Assembly: GCA_033725935.1 (NCBI GenBank)
Contig: MU867077.1
Location: 62,001 to 126,000 of the forward strand
Source of the DNA: Cladorrhinum sp. PSN259
Lineage: Eukaryota; Ascomycota; Sordariomycetes; Sordariales; Podosporaceae
Length of the DNA stretch: 64,000 nt
Direction of reading: 5' to 3'
The notes under the pieces were generated by a model. It saw nothing but the letters and a program-made list of their open reading frames with translations. It was not told where the DNA came from and searched no databases. The translations under genes were made by a program, and so were the position numbers. This document shows, one piece after another, positions 21,643 through 33,345 of this stretch. Numbering within the stretch: position 1 is the stretch's first letter; the number at the start of each line of letters is the position of its first letter.

Positions 21643-24023
21643 TCATTTCACGAACTTGACCACGAGTTAGCAATTTATACAACACAGAGACACAGACAAC
21701 TCACCACCTTGGCATCCTGCTCCGTTACATCTGACATCTCAGATTCGACCTTGGTTACCAGCCCGAGCTCTCCCCCAATGATGTACTTGAACCACATCTC
21801 CCTGCGATCACCGTTGAGCTCTCCACTGAGGAGACTTTTCTTCAGGGCTCTCAAGAATTTGTTGTACAAGAGCGGGAGATCGAGGCCAATGAGCTCCTCT
21901 CGCAACACCCTAAGGTTCTCGGCCGCCCGGGGATAAAACACATCAGCAAAGCTATCGGTGATAAGCTTCCGGATAATGTCTCCCATCTGCTTGACGGCCT
22001 TTTCGACCGTCTCGTCATCTTCTGCCGTCGCGAGGGCCTGCTTGAACTCTGGGATGGAATTCTCCGGGGAAATGTTGGTGCGTTTGGTCCCACCCAGGAG
22101 CGAGTCGATGTCGAGACCGGAAAGTGGTTTGACCGCCTCCTTCTTGCCGCGACCTTTGGCCTTCTCGGGAACTATTTTTGTTTAGGTTAGCACTAACCAT
22201 ATCACATCAAGGAGGGCAGAGGCATACCCTTCTTCAACTCAGCAGCATCAACAAGTGCCTCAATCTCGGGCTTCGCCTTCTTGACCAATTTCTGTGGAGG
22301 TGTTGAGTAACGCACGAGGATTTCGGCGGGAGGGCCGATAGCTGAGTCCGGATCCACGGCACGAGTCCGGATAGCCTGATTTATTCGGTGAATGACAGGG
22401 TTATAGACCTCATCGATGGATGCATAATCCACTGGGTTCCTGTCATTTTGTCAGTGTTTTGCTCATTAATCGAGAGGGGGTTTAGTATCATACCCATCCT
22501 CATCCACATCAAACCCAGACAGGTCCATGGCATCAACGAAGTCGCTCATGGCTTCCTTCAAATCATCATTAGGTAGTAACCGATGCTCCTTCAGCACAGT
22601 TCCGGTAACTGTGAGCACTTTGTCGAGAGGAGGAAACTGGTAACTCCGCACGTCCTCTGCAAACGGCAGCGGAACATCGTACAGACACTCAAACTCGTCC
22701 TCGATACCAGGGTTGGGCTTGAGGAGAAGAATTTGGACCTGCGCGCCATCTTTCTGCACGTATCTTGCAACAGCATACGACTCAATTTCATGCAGGGCAT
22801 GAATGAGTGCTGAAAGACCAATCTCGGATTCCTCGTCAAACTTCTTGGCAGCGATAAGGCCTGTTTCACCCATATTTAGGAATGGGGTGTAACTGTCGAA
22901 TGGGATGAAGCCGATGATGGTGAAGCTCTTTGTCGTCTCGTACTTGGTTATCGACATATCGGATTCGCTAAACGGCACCACAGTGCGGCCATATTGGTAG
23001 CCTTTTGCGAGTTCTTCAAAGGGAACGTCCAATTTACCACCCGGAGCATCTGGGTCATTAACCTTGTATGTTCGGATTTGCTTGACGTCCGAGAACGCGG
23101 TGCCACCCATTTCAACATCTCCGTCATCGAAGGCCTGGGATTGGGTAAAGGTGTAATCTGGGTTCACGGACACTGTTGTTGCTGATGGGGGTGTGGCTCG
23201 CTTGGTTTTGAAGTAGCGTTCGACGTTGATACTGATGGCACTCTCGTATTTGCTGGGGTCTCCGAGAGTAAGAGGGCCATCATAAGCTTTGAATGGCCGG
23301 ACTGGTTTAATACGAGGAATGGCGAGCTCCTCGACAGCTTGTTGCATGGTACCATACACTCCATTTGTGCAGGCCTCGACCAGTTTCTGGAAGATCTGTT
23401 CATTGTGTCGCTGGAAAAATGTTAGTATTCAACGTTCAAACCACTGCCGCAGCTTAGTATGGGCTCACCTTTGCCTGGGACTTGTCTTCCTCCTTGAAGC
23501 CGTAATCTGGGTCATCAAAATCCACACCAACAACGACAAGCTCAATATTGCTCTCGTTGAGCTTTTCTGCCACATCAGTGAGTGAGTCGTCATCAACAGG
23601 CGATTCGCCGTTCGTTACAAGGATGATCCTCCGTTTGTACTTGAGCTTCTTGGTGAACTCCTCAATCATGGCCATGGCAACCACGATGGCTGAAATTGCA
23701 TCGCCGGAGTAGCTCTTGCACGGTTGAACTTTTGATCGAAGATCTCTGAGTTGTGCCATGGTCATTGGGCCAATCTCCTGCAGAATGGAGATGTTGTGAT
23801 ATCCCTCCAGGCCTGCTTCATCCTCCATGTTGTTAGTCTCGTCGGTATTGAGACCAACAAATCCGAGGGTCCACGTCTTTCTGCTGGCCGCGACGGTGGT
23901 TGATATCTTGTCCCAAACATAGCGCATCCCAAAGTCGAGATCGGATTCGTCGCGGCCATTGTGACAGTCACCCATCGACTCGCCGAGGTCGACGACGTAA
24001 ACGGTGGCCTCCTTGTCGGCCAT
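21643..24023 (-). CDS. ku80: Ku80, DNA end-joining subunit
   Basis: Five exons join in frame: 24023-23469, 23410-22494, 22439-22228, 22171-21705 and 21654-21643 (720 aa), close to the fungal Ku80 length. Residues 1-230 are the von Willebrand A-like domain (ATVYVVDLGESMG at the start; later RRIILVTNGESPVDDDSL). The middle holds the Ku beta-barrel that encircles DNA (FSESDMSITKYETTKSFTIIGF, later AVARYVQKDGAQVQILLLKP). The C-terminal part is the helical Ku80 tail (FKQALATAEDDETVEKAVKQ, then a conserved VLREELIGLDLPLLYNKFL). Ku80 pairs with Ku70 to bind double-strand breaks and start non-homologous end joining; in Neurospora the orthologue is mus-52. The last exon has only FVK and the stop, reached through a TTGCTAACT branch site and an AAG acceptor; if unspliced, the protein would end VVSCLCLCVV. 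Confidence in identity is very high, in the last exon moderate. Confidence 0.95.
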
Positions 24024-24664
24024 TTCTGAGTGGATTATGTGTTGTGTTATAATTCAATTGAAAAATAAGGAATAAAGATTACAGAATTGACTACCTAGAA
24101 TTCGAGGTTTTTATGGGATCATTTGAGATGTGATAGTTTCCAGGCAGCATTGCCAAAAGAGACCCGCGTTTGGTTGGTTATGGGGGGTTGCTGCCTTGCG
24201 CGTGGGCACATGTTCTCGCGTCACAGCGACTTGATCCCTGTATTTGCTCGCCTGGCCAGCGCCCCACACTGTCCGGCTAGCTGGACGACTTGGAGATTTC
24301 CTCAGCAAACATCGTCTGCGTCTCAGGGGTCCGTGTGATATAGAGCTGTGAGGGAAGCTTTTTAAAAACTCTGAGGTTTCGCTTCTCACAGTGCTCGATT
24401 GCCGAGTTTAGATGCTTTCTAGCAAAGTTCCGCTCAAAGCATCCCAGAACTCGCTTCTCTTGCTGCTTGCTACTTACCCAAGTAATTCGCATCTTTAAAA
24501 GTCATGAAAACAGCGGAATATATGTATAACCAGTTTTGCCCCCCCCCCCCCCCCACCCCCAATATTTACGTCCACAAAGCCATCATACTCCTCTGCTCCT
24601 TTACTCACTACATCATCCTTCACCTGTCCAACGTCCTTGTCATCTTCTTGCCCCATTCATAGGC
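24024..24664. other. intergenic spacer with poly-C tract
   Basis: It contains the Ku80 promoter and leader (24024 upward) and the 3' region of the TMEM205-like gene. A 16-base C run lies at 24539-24554. No gene is seen. Confidence 0.6.
24539..24554. repeat. C16 homopolymer
   Basis: Sixteen C in a row, then A and five more C, about 110 bases beyond the stop of the TMEM205-like gene. Confidence 0.9.
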
Positions 24665-25442
24665 TTAAGCAATTCTCCCAGCCAAATGAACGCCATACCC
24701 AACAAGAGCCACCAGCTCACCCACGTTTAGGGCCGATGAGACGCCATGGAGGATCGAGAACCGCTTATTGAGGGCCTGCATCTCCTCTGAGTGCGGGGGC
24801 GCATCATAGGCCTTCTTGCCGTCCTTCTTTTCTGTTTATTTTTTACCATTCGTTAGCATACCACATCTCAAAAGGAGAAAGAGGAAGAAGGAAAAAACTA
24901 CACACCCTGCCCCCGTCGCACATCCATGCACCGCGTAGTCTCCGGTCCAACGACAGCCAAATTCGCCAACCCACAGATCGCAGCGAAACCCAGCGAGAAC
25001 ATGACTCCCTTTCCTTGGGCCCTCAGACCATGAATTCCCGAGGCAAAACCAAAGGGGTTGCGCGAGGAAGGGTAGGTCAGTGCCATTACGAGAGGAAAGA
25101 CCGTTTGGAGAGAAAAGTAGATTGGAAAGATTTTGGCCATTAGGTTTGCGAAATCTAATTTAGATACATCAGCCATCTATGATATCAATTTGGTTGTTGT
25201 TGTTGCTGTAATGTTCTTGGTTATGTATATGGGAAAAGGCAAACGAAAAGGAAGGGTGATGATAAGTGGGCGAGGTAAAGAGAAATTTTTTGTAAAGAAG
25301 GAGGGGGAGTAAATAAAGAAAGAAACGTACAAGACCGAGGCAACACTTTATAAGAAACAATCCCCCCGATGAAGGTGTGGAAAATAGTAGTACCAAGGAG
25401 GGTGCCGTAGGTTAGGATGTGGGTTGTTGTTGAGAATGCCAT
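24665..25442 (-). CDS. TMEM205/DUF4149-like small membrane protein
   Basis: Three exons join in frame: 25442-25331, 25154-24906 and 24831-24665 (175 aa). Introns use GTACGT..ATTAG and GTGTGT..(GCTAACG branch)..AACAG. The chain has four hydrophobic spans: near residues 8-30 (LTYGTLLGTTIFHTFIGGIV), 48-65 (FPIYFSLQTVFPLVMALTYP), 85-105 (GVMFSLGFAAICGLANLAVV) and at the C-terminus (LVALVGYGVHLAG). The family hallmarks are a start close to the first span, VGPETTRCM after span 3, and LNKRFSILHGVSSALN before the last span. Function is unknown in fungi; human TMEM205 is linked to secretory vesicles. Spans 1-2 are joined by KVLPRS, as usual in the family. Family assignment is from motif recognition. 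Confidence 0.85.
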
Positions 25443-26184
25443 CGTGAAGGATTGGAGTTTGTAGACTAGCGCCCGTTGTTGTGTTGGATATGTTGAGATA
25501 TTGAGAAAAAGAACCGATTTTGTTGTCGTTGTAAAAGTTTGTTGTCGTTTACCTATTGTTGCATCTAAGCGTGATCCAATCGTCATGCGGCAGGGGAATG
25601 TTCAATCAATGGGGGTGGGGAGCCGAGCGGCAGTTGGAATCTTGGCAAGGAAACTATTGTGGGGCTGCTGCTCTTATTGTTTCATCCAATTCCCATCGCC
25701 GTCATAACATCACATTCGCTTCTTCACAACATGCATGATGTTTTCTTTTTGGCATTTGTAACTTTTTTTTAGGTTTAATAATTTATACTGTCATATCCGC
25801 TGTCGCTAGTACAAGCAGGTAAGAGTTAAAAAAAAAAAAAAAAAGGCAACCGAGCGAGATTATAAAAAAACCAATACACGCTCTACGCCAAAAAAGAAGA
25901 AAGGAAAGCGCTGTGTCAAAAAGCAAAAGCTGTTTCGCTAATAAACTCCCAAAAAAGCAACAAAAGAAACAATAATGATGACGAGACAAAACGCCGTGCT
26001 GGTTTCACACCAAGAATAAGTGCGAATAAAGACCAAAAACAATGCCTCCAAAAGGGTTTCGCAACCCAAACCAAATAGATGTCTTTCTTTCCTTCTCCTC
26101 CCTCTTTTTATGTGCCCCGGATCCTTTTGTTGATCGATCAAAATATCAATGCCCGCCCTCCCTTGGTATAGTTCAATGAGTCTT

Positions 26185-26230
<46 letters not shown>

Positions 26231-26322
26231 CCTGCCTAGGTCGCTGTGTTTTCTGCCATCGGCTTCATTCTTTTGAAACATCCCCCCAAAAATTCTCACA
26301 ACTGAAAGTCGGCAATGGTTAA
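25443..26322. other. intergenic spacer with TC microsatellite
   Basis: It holds the promoter of the TMEM205-like gene and the 3' region of the Ser-rich gene. Poly-A near 25830 and a TC run at 26191-26227 are the only structure seen. Confidence 0.6.
26191..26227. repeat. TC dinucleotide microsatellite
   Basis: About 18 TC units in a row, some 95 bases past the stop codon of the Ser-rich gene (minus strand). Confidence 0.92.
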
Positions 26323-27015
26323 TTACCGCCCAGCCAACTCCAACAGTCGTCGCTTGGCTTCCTCCATCTCGCGCCGTCTGGCCTCGACATTAGCGGGCTG
26401 CTCAGGCTGCAAGCTGATGTCCTTCGCATTCTTGACATAGTGATTGAGAGACCACTTCCCAGGCTTGCGAGCGAGCAGCTCGTCGAGAGTTGGCTCATGG
26501 GCAGGCTTGGGGAATTCGCGAGAGAGAGGATCAACGACGTGCTTCACTCTCCCAGGCACCAGGGCCGGTGTAGGGATAGGGGTGAGGTTGGAGGTTGACG
26601 TGCGAGGAAGAAGGGCTGGACGGACATCCGAGTTGATTGAGGATGCATCCGAAGAAATTGACGAAGACATGGAGGGGCTGCGTTTGCAGCTTGGGCACGG
26701 GTGGGGGCTCAGGTGCTTGTCGGAAGAAGACATGTCTGGGAAGTAGCTGATGCTCAGCCCGGAATCGGGGGAGCCAGCTCCGACTGCCGGAGAGGAAAAG
26801 GTCGAGTCGATGGCGGACTCTGTGGGGGAGGAGAGCGCTGGGGAGGCGAGGCGCTGCTGGTTCATGTCTGAGTTCGGCATTGCGGTGCCGTTGTCTTGAG
26901 ACGAGCGGTGGAAGAGCGAGAAGCGCTGTGATGGTGGCGATGGTTTATGTGAAGGTGCATTTGTGTCGGAGGGGAAGAAGAAGGTGAAGGGGTTTTTGAG
27001 GGTGAAGCGAGCCAT
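26323..27015 (-). CDS. Ser/Pro-rich fungal protein with conserved C-terminus
   Basis: A single exon of 230 aa from the ATG at 27015 (MARFTLKNPFTFFFPSD). Residues 1-165 are Ser/Pro-rich and probably disordered, with SPxxS-type sites that could be phosphorylated. The C-terminal 55 residues look conserved and structured: EPTLDELLARKPGKWSLNHY, then a helix with EARRREMEEAKRRLLELAG. I recognise this tail as recurring in filamentous ascomycete proteins but no function is known to me. No membrane segment or enzyme motif is seen. The coding bias is clear (long G/C-rich wobble positions), which supports a real gene despite low complexity. Confidence 0.8.
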   Translation of the reverse strand: MARFTLKNPFTFFFPSDTNAPSHKPSPPSQRFSLFHRSSQDNGTAMPNSDMNQQRLASPALSSPTESAIDSTFSSPAVGAGSPDSGLSISYFPDMSSSDKHLSPHPCPSCKRSPSMSSSISSDASSINSDVRPALLPRTSTSNLTPIPTPALVPGRVKHVVDPLSREFPKPAHEPTLDELLARKPGKWSLNHYVKNAKDISLQPEQPANVEARRREMEEAKRRLLELAGR

Positions 27016-28927
27016 GGCGGTAGGTGGTGGGCGAGGTTAATCCCCGCGTTTGAACCAGAAAGTATGTGTGATGAAGCTAATAATTGCCCAGCTGATGCTT
27101 GACTGACTGAGTGAATCGCGACGAATTTTGAATTTTGGTCGACAGTGTCCCAGGGATGGCCCTCAAACTCTGCTTGCTGGGACCCAGGGACTTAAATACG
27201 GAAGTGGCCCAGATCGAGACCGGTCGACGCTGCCCTGGTATCTGGTGTGGATTCTGGACCCCCACGGCTTTCAATGGATCCACTCGTCTCTAGCTTCTCG
27301 CACTAGGATGCCCTCGTTGTTGCGCTGACAGGTAGCAATAGCAAAGCCAAAGCGCAGGAGGCTGATGCTTGATCGCTGGTTGGTGTCTTGTGATGCCCAA
27401 TGTGGATGTAATACGGGCCAACAGGTATTTTGGGTGAAAAGTGGGATGAAGCGGCAAAAGGAGAAGGTATCGTGGCCGTTTGTCGTGACTCAACTACCAC
27501 CGAAGCCGGTGTAAGTCAACTCAACAACTCACTCGCCAGGTAGCCCAACTGGTCTAGCGATGGCAAAGTCACAAACACAGGTCCAGGTAGCCTTCAAAGA
27601 GTCAGAAACAACCGACGTCAAAGAGTAAAAAGGTAAATGGAGGGCAGAGGTACAATTTATAATTGCTGAGGTGTGGCTCTCACAATCTCATCTCATGGGG
27701 ATGGATGGCCGTCAGGGTCCGAGACAGCCAGGCTATGACCGGGGAGCTCTCCCGCAAGAACCTCACCCAGACCGGGGGCCAGGGCAGGGAGAGAGGTTGA
27801 CGGACCCTCTGACCCCAAGATCCCATCTCCCGTGATGATCGATTTCGGCCCACTTTCTCCTCCTCCTCCGCCACCTCTGGAGATACCTGGCCGGGGTTTA
27901 GGTTGTCATGGAGTTACGAAGGGGCCGGTCGCCGAGAAGCGGACATTGGGGAGAAAAAAAACTGTAAAAAGCGAAGCGAAGTACACTGTGAGCGGGGCAA
28001 ACATTGTTTCCGACGGCCGCAACAATTGAAATCTGATTCTAGTCTGGTGTAGCCCTCCTCCACCTGTTCGTTCGTTGGGTTCCATGGTCATGAAAACGTC
28101 GGCCTGGTGTTGTGGTTTCGAGCCCCCCGCGTTTGAAACGGGCGCCCGATGTTTTCCCCCAAACCAAGCCAGGCAAGCGAGAAAAGCCACGCGAGGTAGC
28201 GAGCCTCCAGGTCCAAGGGTGCTGCAATTTCACGCAGTTGGAACCAGTGGACCACAAGGTCATGCGGGCCCTTTCTCGAACCTGGAAGATGGGAAACTTC
28301 AATTAGCGTGTGGGGGCCCCTGTTCGAGGCTCTTGAAGAATGCTGCCAGTCGTGCGGGATATCCGCATCTGCCACCCACAGGGAAGCTTAAAAATCCTCG
28401 GTGGCGTTTGTCATGCGGCGCCCAGATGCTTCTGCAGCACCAATTTGCCAATCATTTTAGTTGACAGCTCTTTCAATTCAATTATTGACAAGATGCGCGG
28501 TGATGTCAATAACAGCCCCCCCTTTTAAAATATTCTCAAATCACATGGATCGAACACAATTTGAATTGACGCTTTCATCACCTGCAATATTCCACCTGTG
28601 GATCACCAAGTAATTTACACTCCTTTAATACGACAAGACATTGTGATCTTTTTTTATTTCAAGATCCACCATGCTAATTACCTAACGACCACCACCCATC
28701 TCCGAATGCCTTGCGTCCATGATTTTCTTTTTTCTTCATCCCCCCAACCCAGCTATTGACGTGGTTGTACAGCATTTGCGGCGTGGCAGTTGGGTCATTT
28801 CTGCAACACATTCCTTGCTCCATCAAAAAAGAAACCAAACGCATAAACCGTTGCGGGCCTCGACCCGGCCCAACCCGTTGCCCAACCATCAATAACAACG
28901 GCCACTCCAACTTTATTCGCTATAGCT
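27016..28927. other. intergenic spacer
   Basis: Both neighbours are on the minus strand: this holds the promoter of the Ser-rich gene (from 27016) and the 3' region of the DUF1295-like gene. Open frames of up to about 130 codons overlap on both strands (27900-28470) without domains. No gene is called. Confidence 0.55.
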
Positions 28928-30131
28928 TCACTTTTGTTTCTTGTTCTGCTCTAGCTTTTTGGCCAGCTCACTCGTCCGGATCACCTTGGGCACCTTGACC
29001 CCTGGTCCTTTATAAGAAGAGAATCCCAACGGAACAAACATGCCCACTTCTCTCTGGTAGTCTCGGTACTCGGGGTATTTGCCAGCCGTGATGTACTCGG
29101 TGAACCATGTCGAGGCCTGGAAAAGAAGGATGAGAAGAGCTGGTCCGACGCCGGCCCAGCTGTACAGCGTCTTGGATGCGTAGCAGCTCCACTGGTAGAA
29201 GAAAAACCAGATGGACTGTTCTGCAGCGAAATTTGGATGACGGCTGCGTCCCCACAAACCGGAAGTGATGAATCCACGATCCAACTCAGCCTGCTTGAAG
29301 CCCGACGTGACCTTGGCTGACTGCTGGTACTGCTTCTTGGCATTTTGGTATACTGTCGGTGATGATGATATGATAGTCAGCTTCTGTTGGCGGGATTCAC
29401 AAACGGTGGGGGTCATATCATACCCCATTGCTGATGATCTGAAATATATTCGATAAGGATGAGCAGAAGCTGGATCGACAGGAAAGCGGTATCGGCGCTC
29501 GTTATCCGAGGCTCGATCCGAGATGTGAGCAGGATGATGTAGGCCGGGACAGCAATGCTGTAAAGCAAGGCACTTTGGTAGAACGAGATAAAGGTCCAGT
29601 TGAAGATATGGAAGGCCCATTTGGGGATGTGCTGGCGAATGATCTCCCATCTGTAATCTTCATGGCCTATACCGTAACCGCCCTTTCTCCAATAGTTGAA
29701 TGTGAGCCGAGCCTGCTCGCATGTGGTCAGCATCTCGTCCGTGATTGGAATCCCGTCACTCATGAACTCACACTCCAGATAGTGCTCCAGAGAAGCAGGG
29801 CATCAAGACGTTGGCTGGGAATGCCCGACAGGCGAGCCCAAGCATCAAAGTGTGCGATGTAGAAGGTCGGAAGAAGACTCCAGAAACGGTCAACCTGCGA
29901 GTAATTGCTGTTGATGTCCGCGGCAACAAGAAACACGGCGCCCAGAATGATCGATATGGCAAACCCCGATATAAGTGGGTTGGTTTCTGCGTATAGTTTC
30001 AGGAAGCTATCACGGCCCGTGGCGGTATCAACAAGTCTTGCGGGGAAGGCATAGAGCTGTGGGAGGAACGGCTCCACGGTCTTTGACCAGTCGGCGCAAT
30101 CCTCGAGCGTCTTGGTTATTGGAAGCGACAT
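28928..30131 (-). CDS. DUF1295/steroid 5-alpha-reductase-like membrane protein
   Basis: Three exons join in frame: 30131-29772, 29712-29424 and 29352-28928 (357 aa). Introns: GTGAGT with a GCTGACC branch and GAGCAG; GTATGA with a GCTGACT branch and CGACAG. Hydrophobic spans include ISGFAISIILGAVFLVA, WTFISFYQSALLYSIAVPAYIIL, AFLSIQLLLILIEYI and PALLILLFQASTWFTEYI. The C-terminal block has the family features: GLWGRSRHPNFAAEQSIW and KYPEYRDYQREVGMFVP, which in related isoprenylcysteine methyltransferase/sterol reductase folds bind the cofactor. Early residues include DRFWSLLPTFYIAHF, also typical of DUF1295. The substrate is unknown; lipid or sterol reduction is inference from the fold. The start is uncertain: an in-frame ATG six codons upstream (30149) would add MLKIFE. 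The tail KKLEQNKKQK may be an ER-retention signal. Confidence 0.85.
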
Positions 30132-31071
30132 TTCGAAGATTTTTAGCATTGTTGTGAAGTCATATCCAGACCGTTCGTTACTGTACTGTGTGGTATCAGT
30201 TTGTTGGATTAAAAGGTCATTAAATATCAGACGCTGGAGGTGCGTCATCGGTTTACGACGTTTCTGGCTTTAAAGCTGGTGTGAAGCGATGCAGGTGCAG
30301 CCAATACGATGCATCGATCGCCTGTGCGTTAGCGCCTGGGGATTTCGATTCCGGCATTTTAGACATCGCAAAGGAAATCACCGATGAATCACAGTAAATA
30401 GACGGGAAGTTCTGATGAGATTCTTGTGGCAATTTTTGAAGGATCCAGACTAAGATAATCTGGAAGGCTCTTGCCAGGAAGGTCAAAAGGCAAGGTGAGA
30501 TACCTATCAAATACCAACCTCATTGAAAATTACGGTAAAGTGGTATCTCAAACCCCTTTAACTGGATAAATGCATATTGATCCCTTGACGCGACGCGTTT
30601 TGTGTAATTAATTGATTACATCGAAATTTCACTTGCTCAAACGACATCCCGTGTGTGACCCTCTCAAAAGTTGATGGCTGCAACGGTCCAAAGAAACAAA
30701 AACAAAACAGTCTAAACCAATGGCAATGCTTAAAATTTCTCCCGAGGTTTCTGTTTCGTAAGTTTCTTCATCAGATGAACCTGGTCACTGACCTGGAAAC
30801 ATCATTGGCCACGAGAGGTTTGTTTGTGCATCTGAGCATCCTCTTGACAGTCTCGTCTCGAGGACTGCAAAATGGTTATGAGATCAAAAGCCGTGGGGTC
30901 TTACTATCAAGAGTCCGACCCCGCGTAGAATATAAGACGACGACGGCAACAACAGCCCACCGTCAATTTAGGCTTCCTGTCTCTTGCTCTTCTTGCTTTT
31001 TCTCCACCTGTGCTGCCTGTTCTGCATCGTCAGCTGCGTCGAGGTCAAAATCACTATCAAAAACAGCAAGC
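30132..31071. other. divergent promoter region
   Basis: It separates the divergent DUF1295-like gene (minus) and topoisomerase III (plus). It should carry both promoters. No convincing gene is seen. Confidence 0.6.
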
Positions 31072-33345
31072 ATGCCACGGAATAACAATGTTCTCTGCGT
31101 GGCTGAGAAGCCATCGATTGCAAAAGCGGTCGCGGGCCATCTCTCAGGTGGTCATTACCAATCAGTGCGTACCAAAGTCCATCATCAAACTAAGCATCAA
31201 TAGAAGGCTAACACTATCTCAGAACAACACTCGGGACCAATACATCAAGAATTATACATTCACATTTGACTTCGGACCGCCACTGGGAGACTGCTCTGTG
31301 ACCATGACATGTGTGAAAGGACACATGACGGCAGTCGAGTTCCCGTCAGAGTTCAAGAACTGGTCATATCCTCCTCCTGACCGACTCTTTGATGCACCGG
31401 TAAACACAGTTATTTCACCAGTGAGTCTTGACCTTTGAAACTTGTTTATACTCATCAAGACTACAACTCATACGTTATATATCCCTCAGGACTCGAAGAA
31501 TCTCGCCAAGAATATCGAAAGCCAGGCAATAAACGCAGGAACCCTAATCATCTGGACAGATTGTGATCGCGAAGGCGAGCATATCGGAGGCGAAATCCGA
31601 GATGCAGCTGTGAAGGGCAACCAGAACATTCAAGTCAAACGTGCCCACTTCAGCAACGTCGAGCGAACACACATTCTCAGGGCTGCTCGTCAGCTCGTTG
31701 CCCTGGACGAGAAGCAAGTCAGTGCTGTAGCTGCTCGTATCGAACTCGACTTGCGGATCGGCTTCGCTTTTACTCGCTTTCTCACCAACAACCTCAAAAC
31801 CCTCGGAGGTCCTATGGCTGACCTTATGTTAAGTTACGGTAGGCCTTCTCCCTCAGACTATCCCCATCTATGTTGGACTACACTAATACAACCCCAGGAT
31901 CTTGCCAATTTCCAACCCTCGGCTTCGTAGTGGACCGCTACTTCCGCGTCAAGAACTTCGTGCCAGAATCTTTCTGGTACATCAAAGTGATGCACGAACG
32001 TGAGGGAATGAAAGTCAACTTCAACTGGGCAAGACACAGGCTCTTTGACCGCGAGTCGGTAGTCATCCTTTACGAGAGATGCCTCAAGGCCAAAGAAGCA
32101 AAAGTCACGAAAGTCCAAGAAAAACCAACCAAGAAATGGAAACCTTTACCTCTAACAACTGTCGAGCTCCAAAAAATGGCTACGAGGTTCCTGCGCATGA
32201 CAGGTCAACAGGCCATGCTCGTGGCAGAAAAACTCTACAATAAGGGATTCATCAGCTACCCGAGAACAGAAACAGATCGCTTCGATAAGGCGATCAACTT
32301 GCGAGCTCTGGTCGAGAAACAAACGGTGGATAACCGCTGGGGGCCTTTTGCTCGGGATCTTGTCAGTGGAAACTTTCAACAGCCACGGCAGGGCAAACAC
32401 GACGACAAAGCTCATCCTCCTATTCACCCCATCACTTATGCAGCACCTACCGTCCTCGACGAGCAAGAAAAAAAACTATACGAATTTGTGGTCAGGAGGT
32501 TTCTCGCGTGCTGCTCAGACGACGCCAAGGGCGTAGCGACGGACGTTGATATAATCTACGGAGACGAAACGTTCACGGCGCACGGCGTCATCGTTCTTGA
32601 GCGCAATTATCTGGACGTTTACCCTTACGAGAATTGGACTGGAACGGCCATGTTGCCGAAATTTACCCTGGGGGAGAAATTCGAACCTACGGAGGCGGTG
32701 TTGGCGGATGGCAAAACCAGTCCCCCGCAGTACTTGACCGAAGCTGACTTGATTGCTCTGATGGACGCAAACGGTATTGGCACGGATGCTACGATGGCTG
32801 AGCATATTGAGAAGATTCAGCAGAGACATTATGTGCAGACTGTTGAGAGACGTGGAGGCGGGAACCATAACAACAACAATGCCGACGATGACGAGCCGCC
32901 AGCAGCAGCACCAGCAGGTCGTAGCCGAGGGCGCGGTAGGGGACGTGGTAGAGGCAGGGGAGGCGGTAATGCTGGAGGAGGAGGAGGAGGCAGAGGAGGC
33001 GGGATAAAAGAGTTCATACCCACCAGTCTTGGTGTCGCACTAATTCAGGGATTCGACAGGATGAGTTTCGAATTGAGTCTAGGAAAACCATTCCTGAGAA
33101 AAGAGATGGAACTGATGATGAAGGCCATCTGCGAGGGGAGGTCGACGAAACAAGAGTTTTTGAGGCGGAATATTGCGCAGTATAGGCAGGTTTATCATCA
33201 GAGTCAGATGGAGTTGGGAGTTTTGAAGACTGTAAGTTTTGTTTTCCCCTTTCTTTGCTCCCATGTGTGGGGATATGCTTGACTGATTATTTGTTTGCGA
33301 TAGGCATGTAGAGAGTATGTATTTGGGAATCAAAATCAGGGGTAA
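31072..33345 (+). CDS. top3: DNA topoisomerase III (type IA)
   Basis: Five exons join in frame: 31072-31164, 31223-31420, 31490-31838, 31898-33231 and 33304-33345 (671 aa, the usual Top3 size). Introns carry GTGCGT, GTGAGT, GTAGGC and GTAAGT donors. The TOPRIM domain begins with VLCVAEKPSIAKAVAGHL and has the acidic triad motif WTDCDREGEHIG. The catalytic tyrosine is Tyr334 in GFISYPRTETDRF. The gate-domain motif DDKAHPPIHP follows, then LMDANGIGTDATMAEHIEKI. Top3 works with a RecQ helicase (Sgs1/QDE-3 type) and Rmi1 to dissolve double Holliday junctions. Residues about 546-581 are a Gly/Arg-rich insert just before FIPTSLGVALIQGFD. There is no C-terminal zinc-finger extension, so this is the yeast-type Top3 and not Top3-alpha. 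The end AtCREYVFGNQNQG plus stop lies after the last intron; a further intron there cannot be excluded. Confidence 0.95.

Noticed and set aside
21604..22576. Several plus-strand frames over Ku80
   Set aside because: They are antisense shadows of well-supported Ku80 exons.
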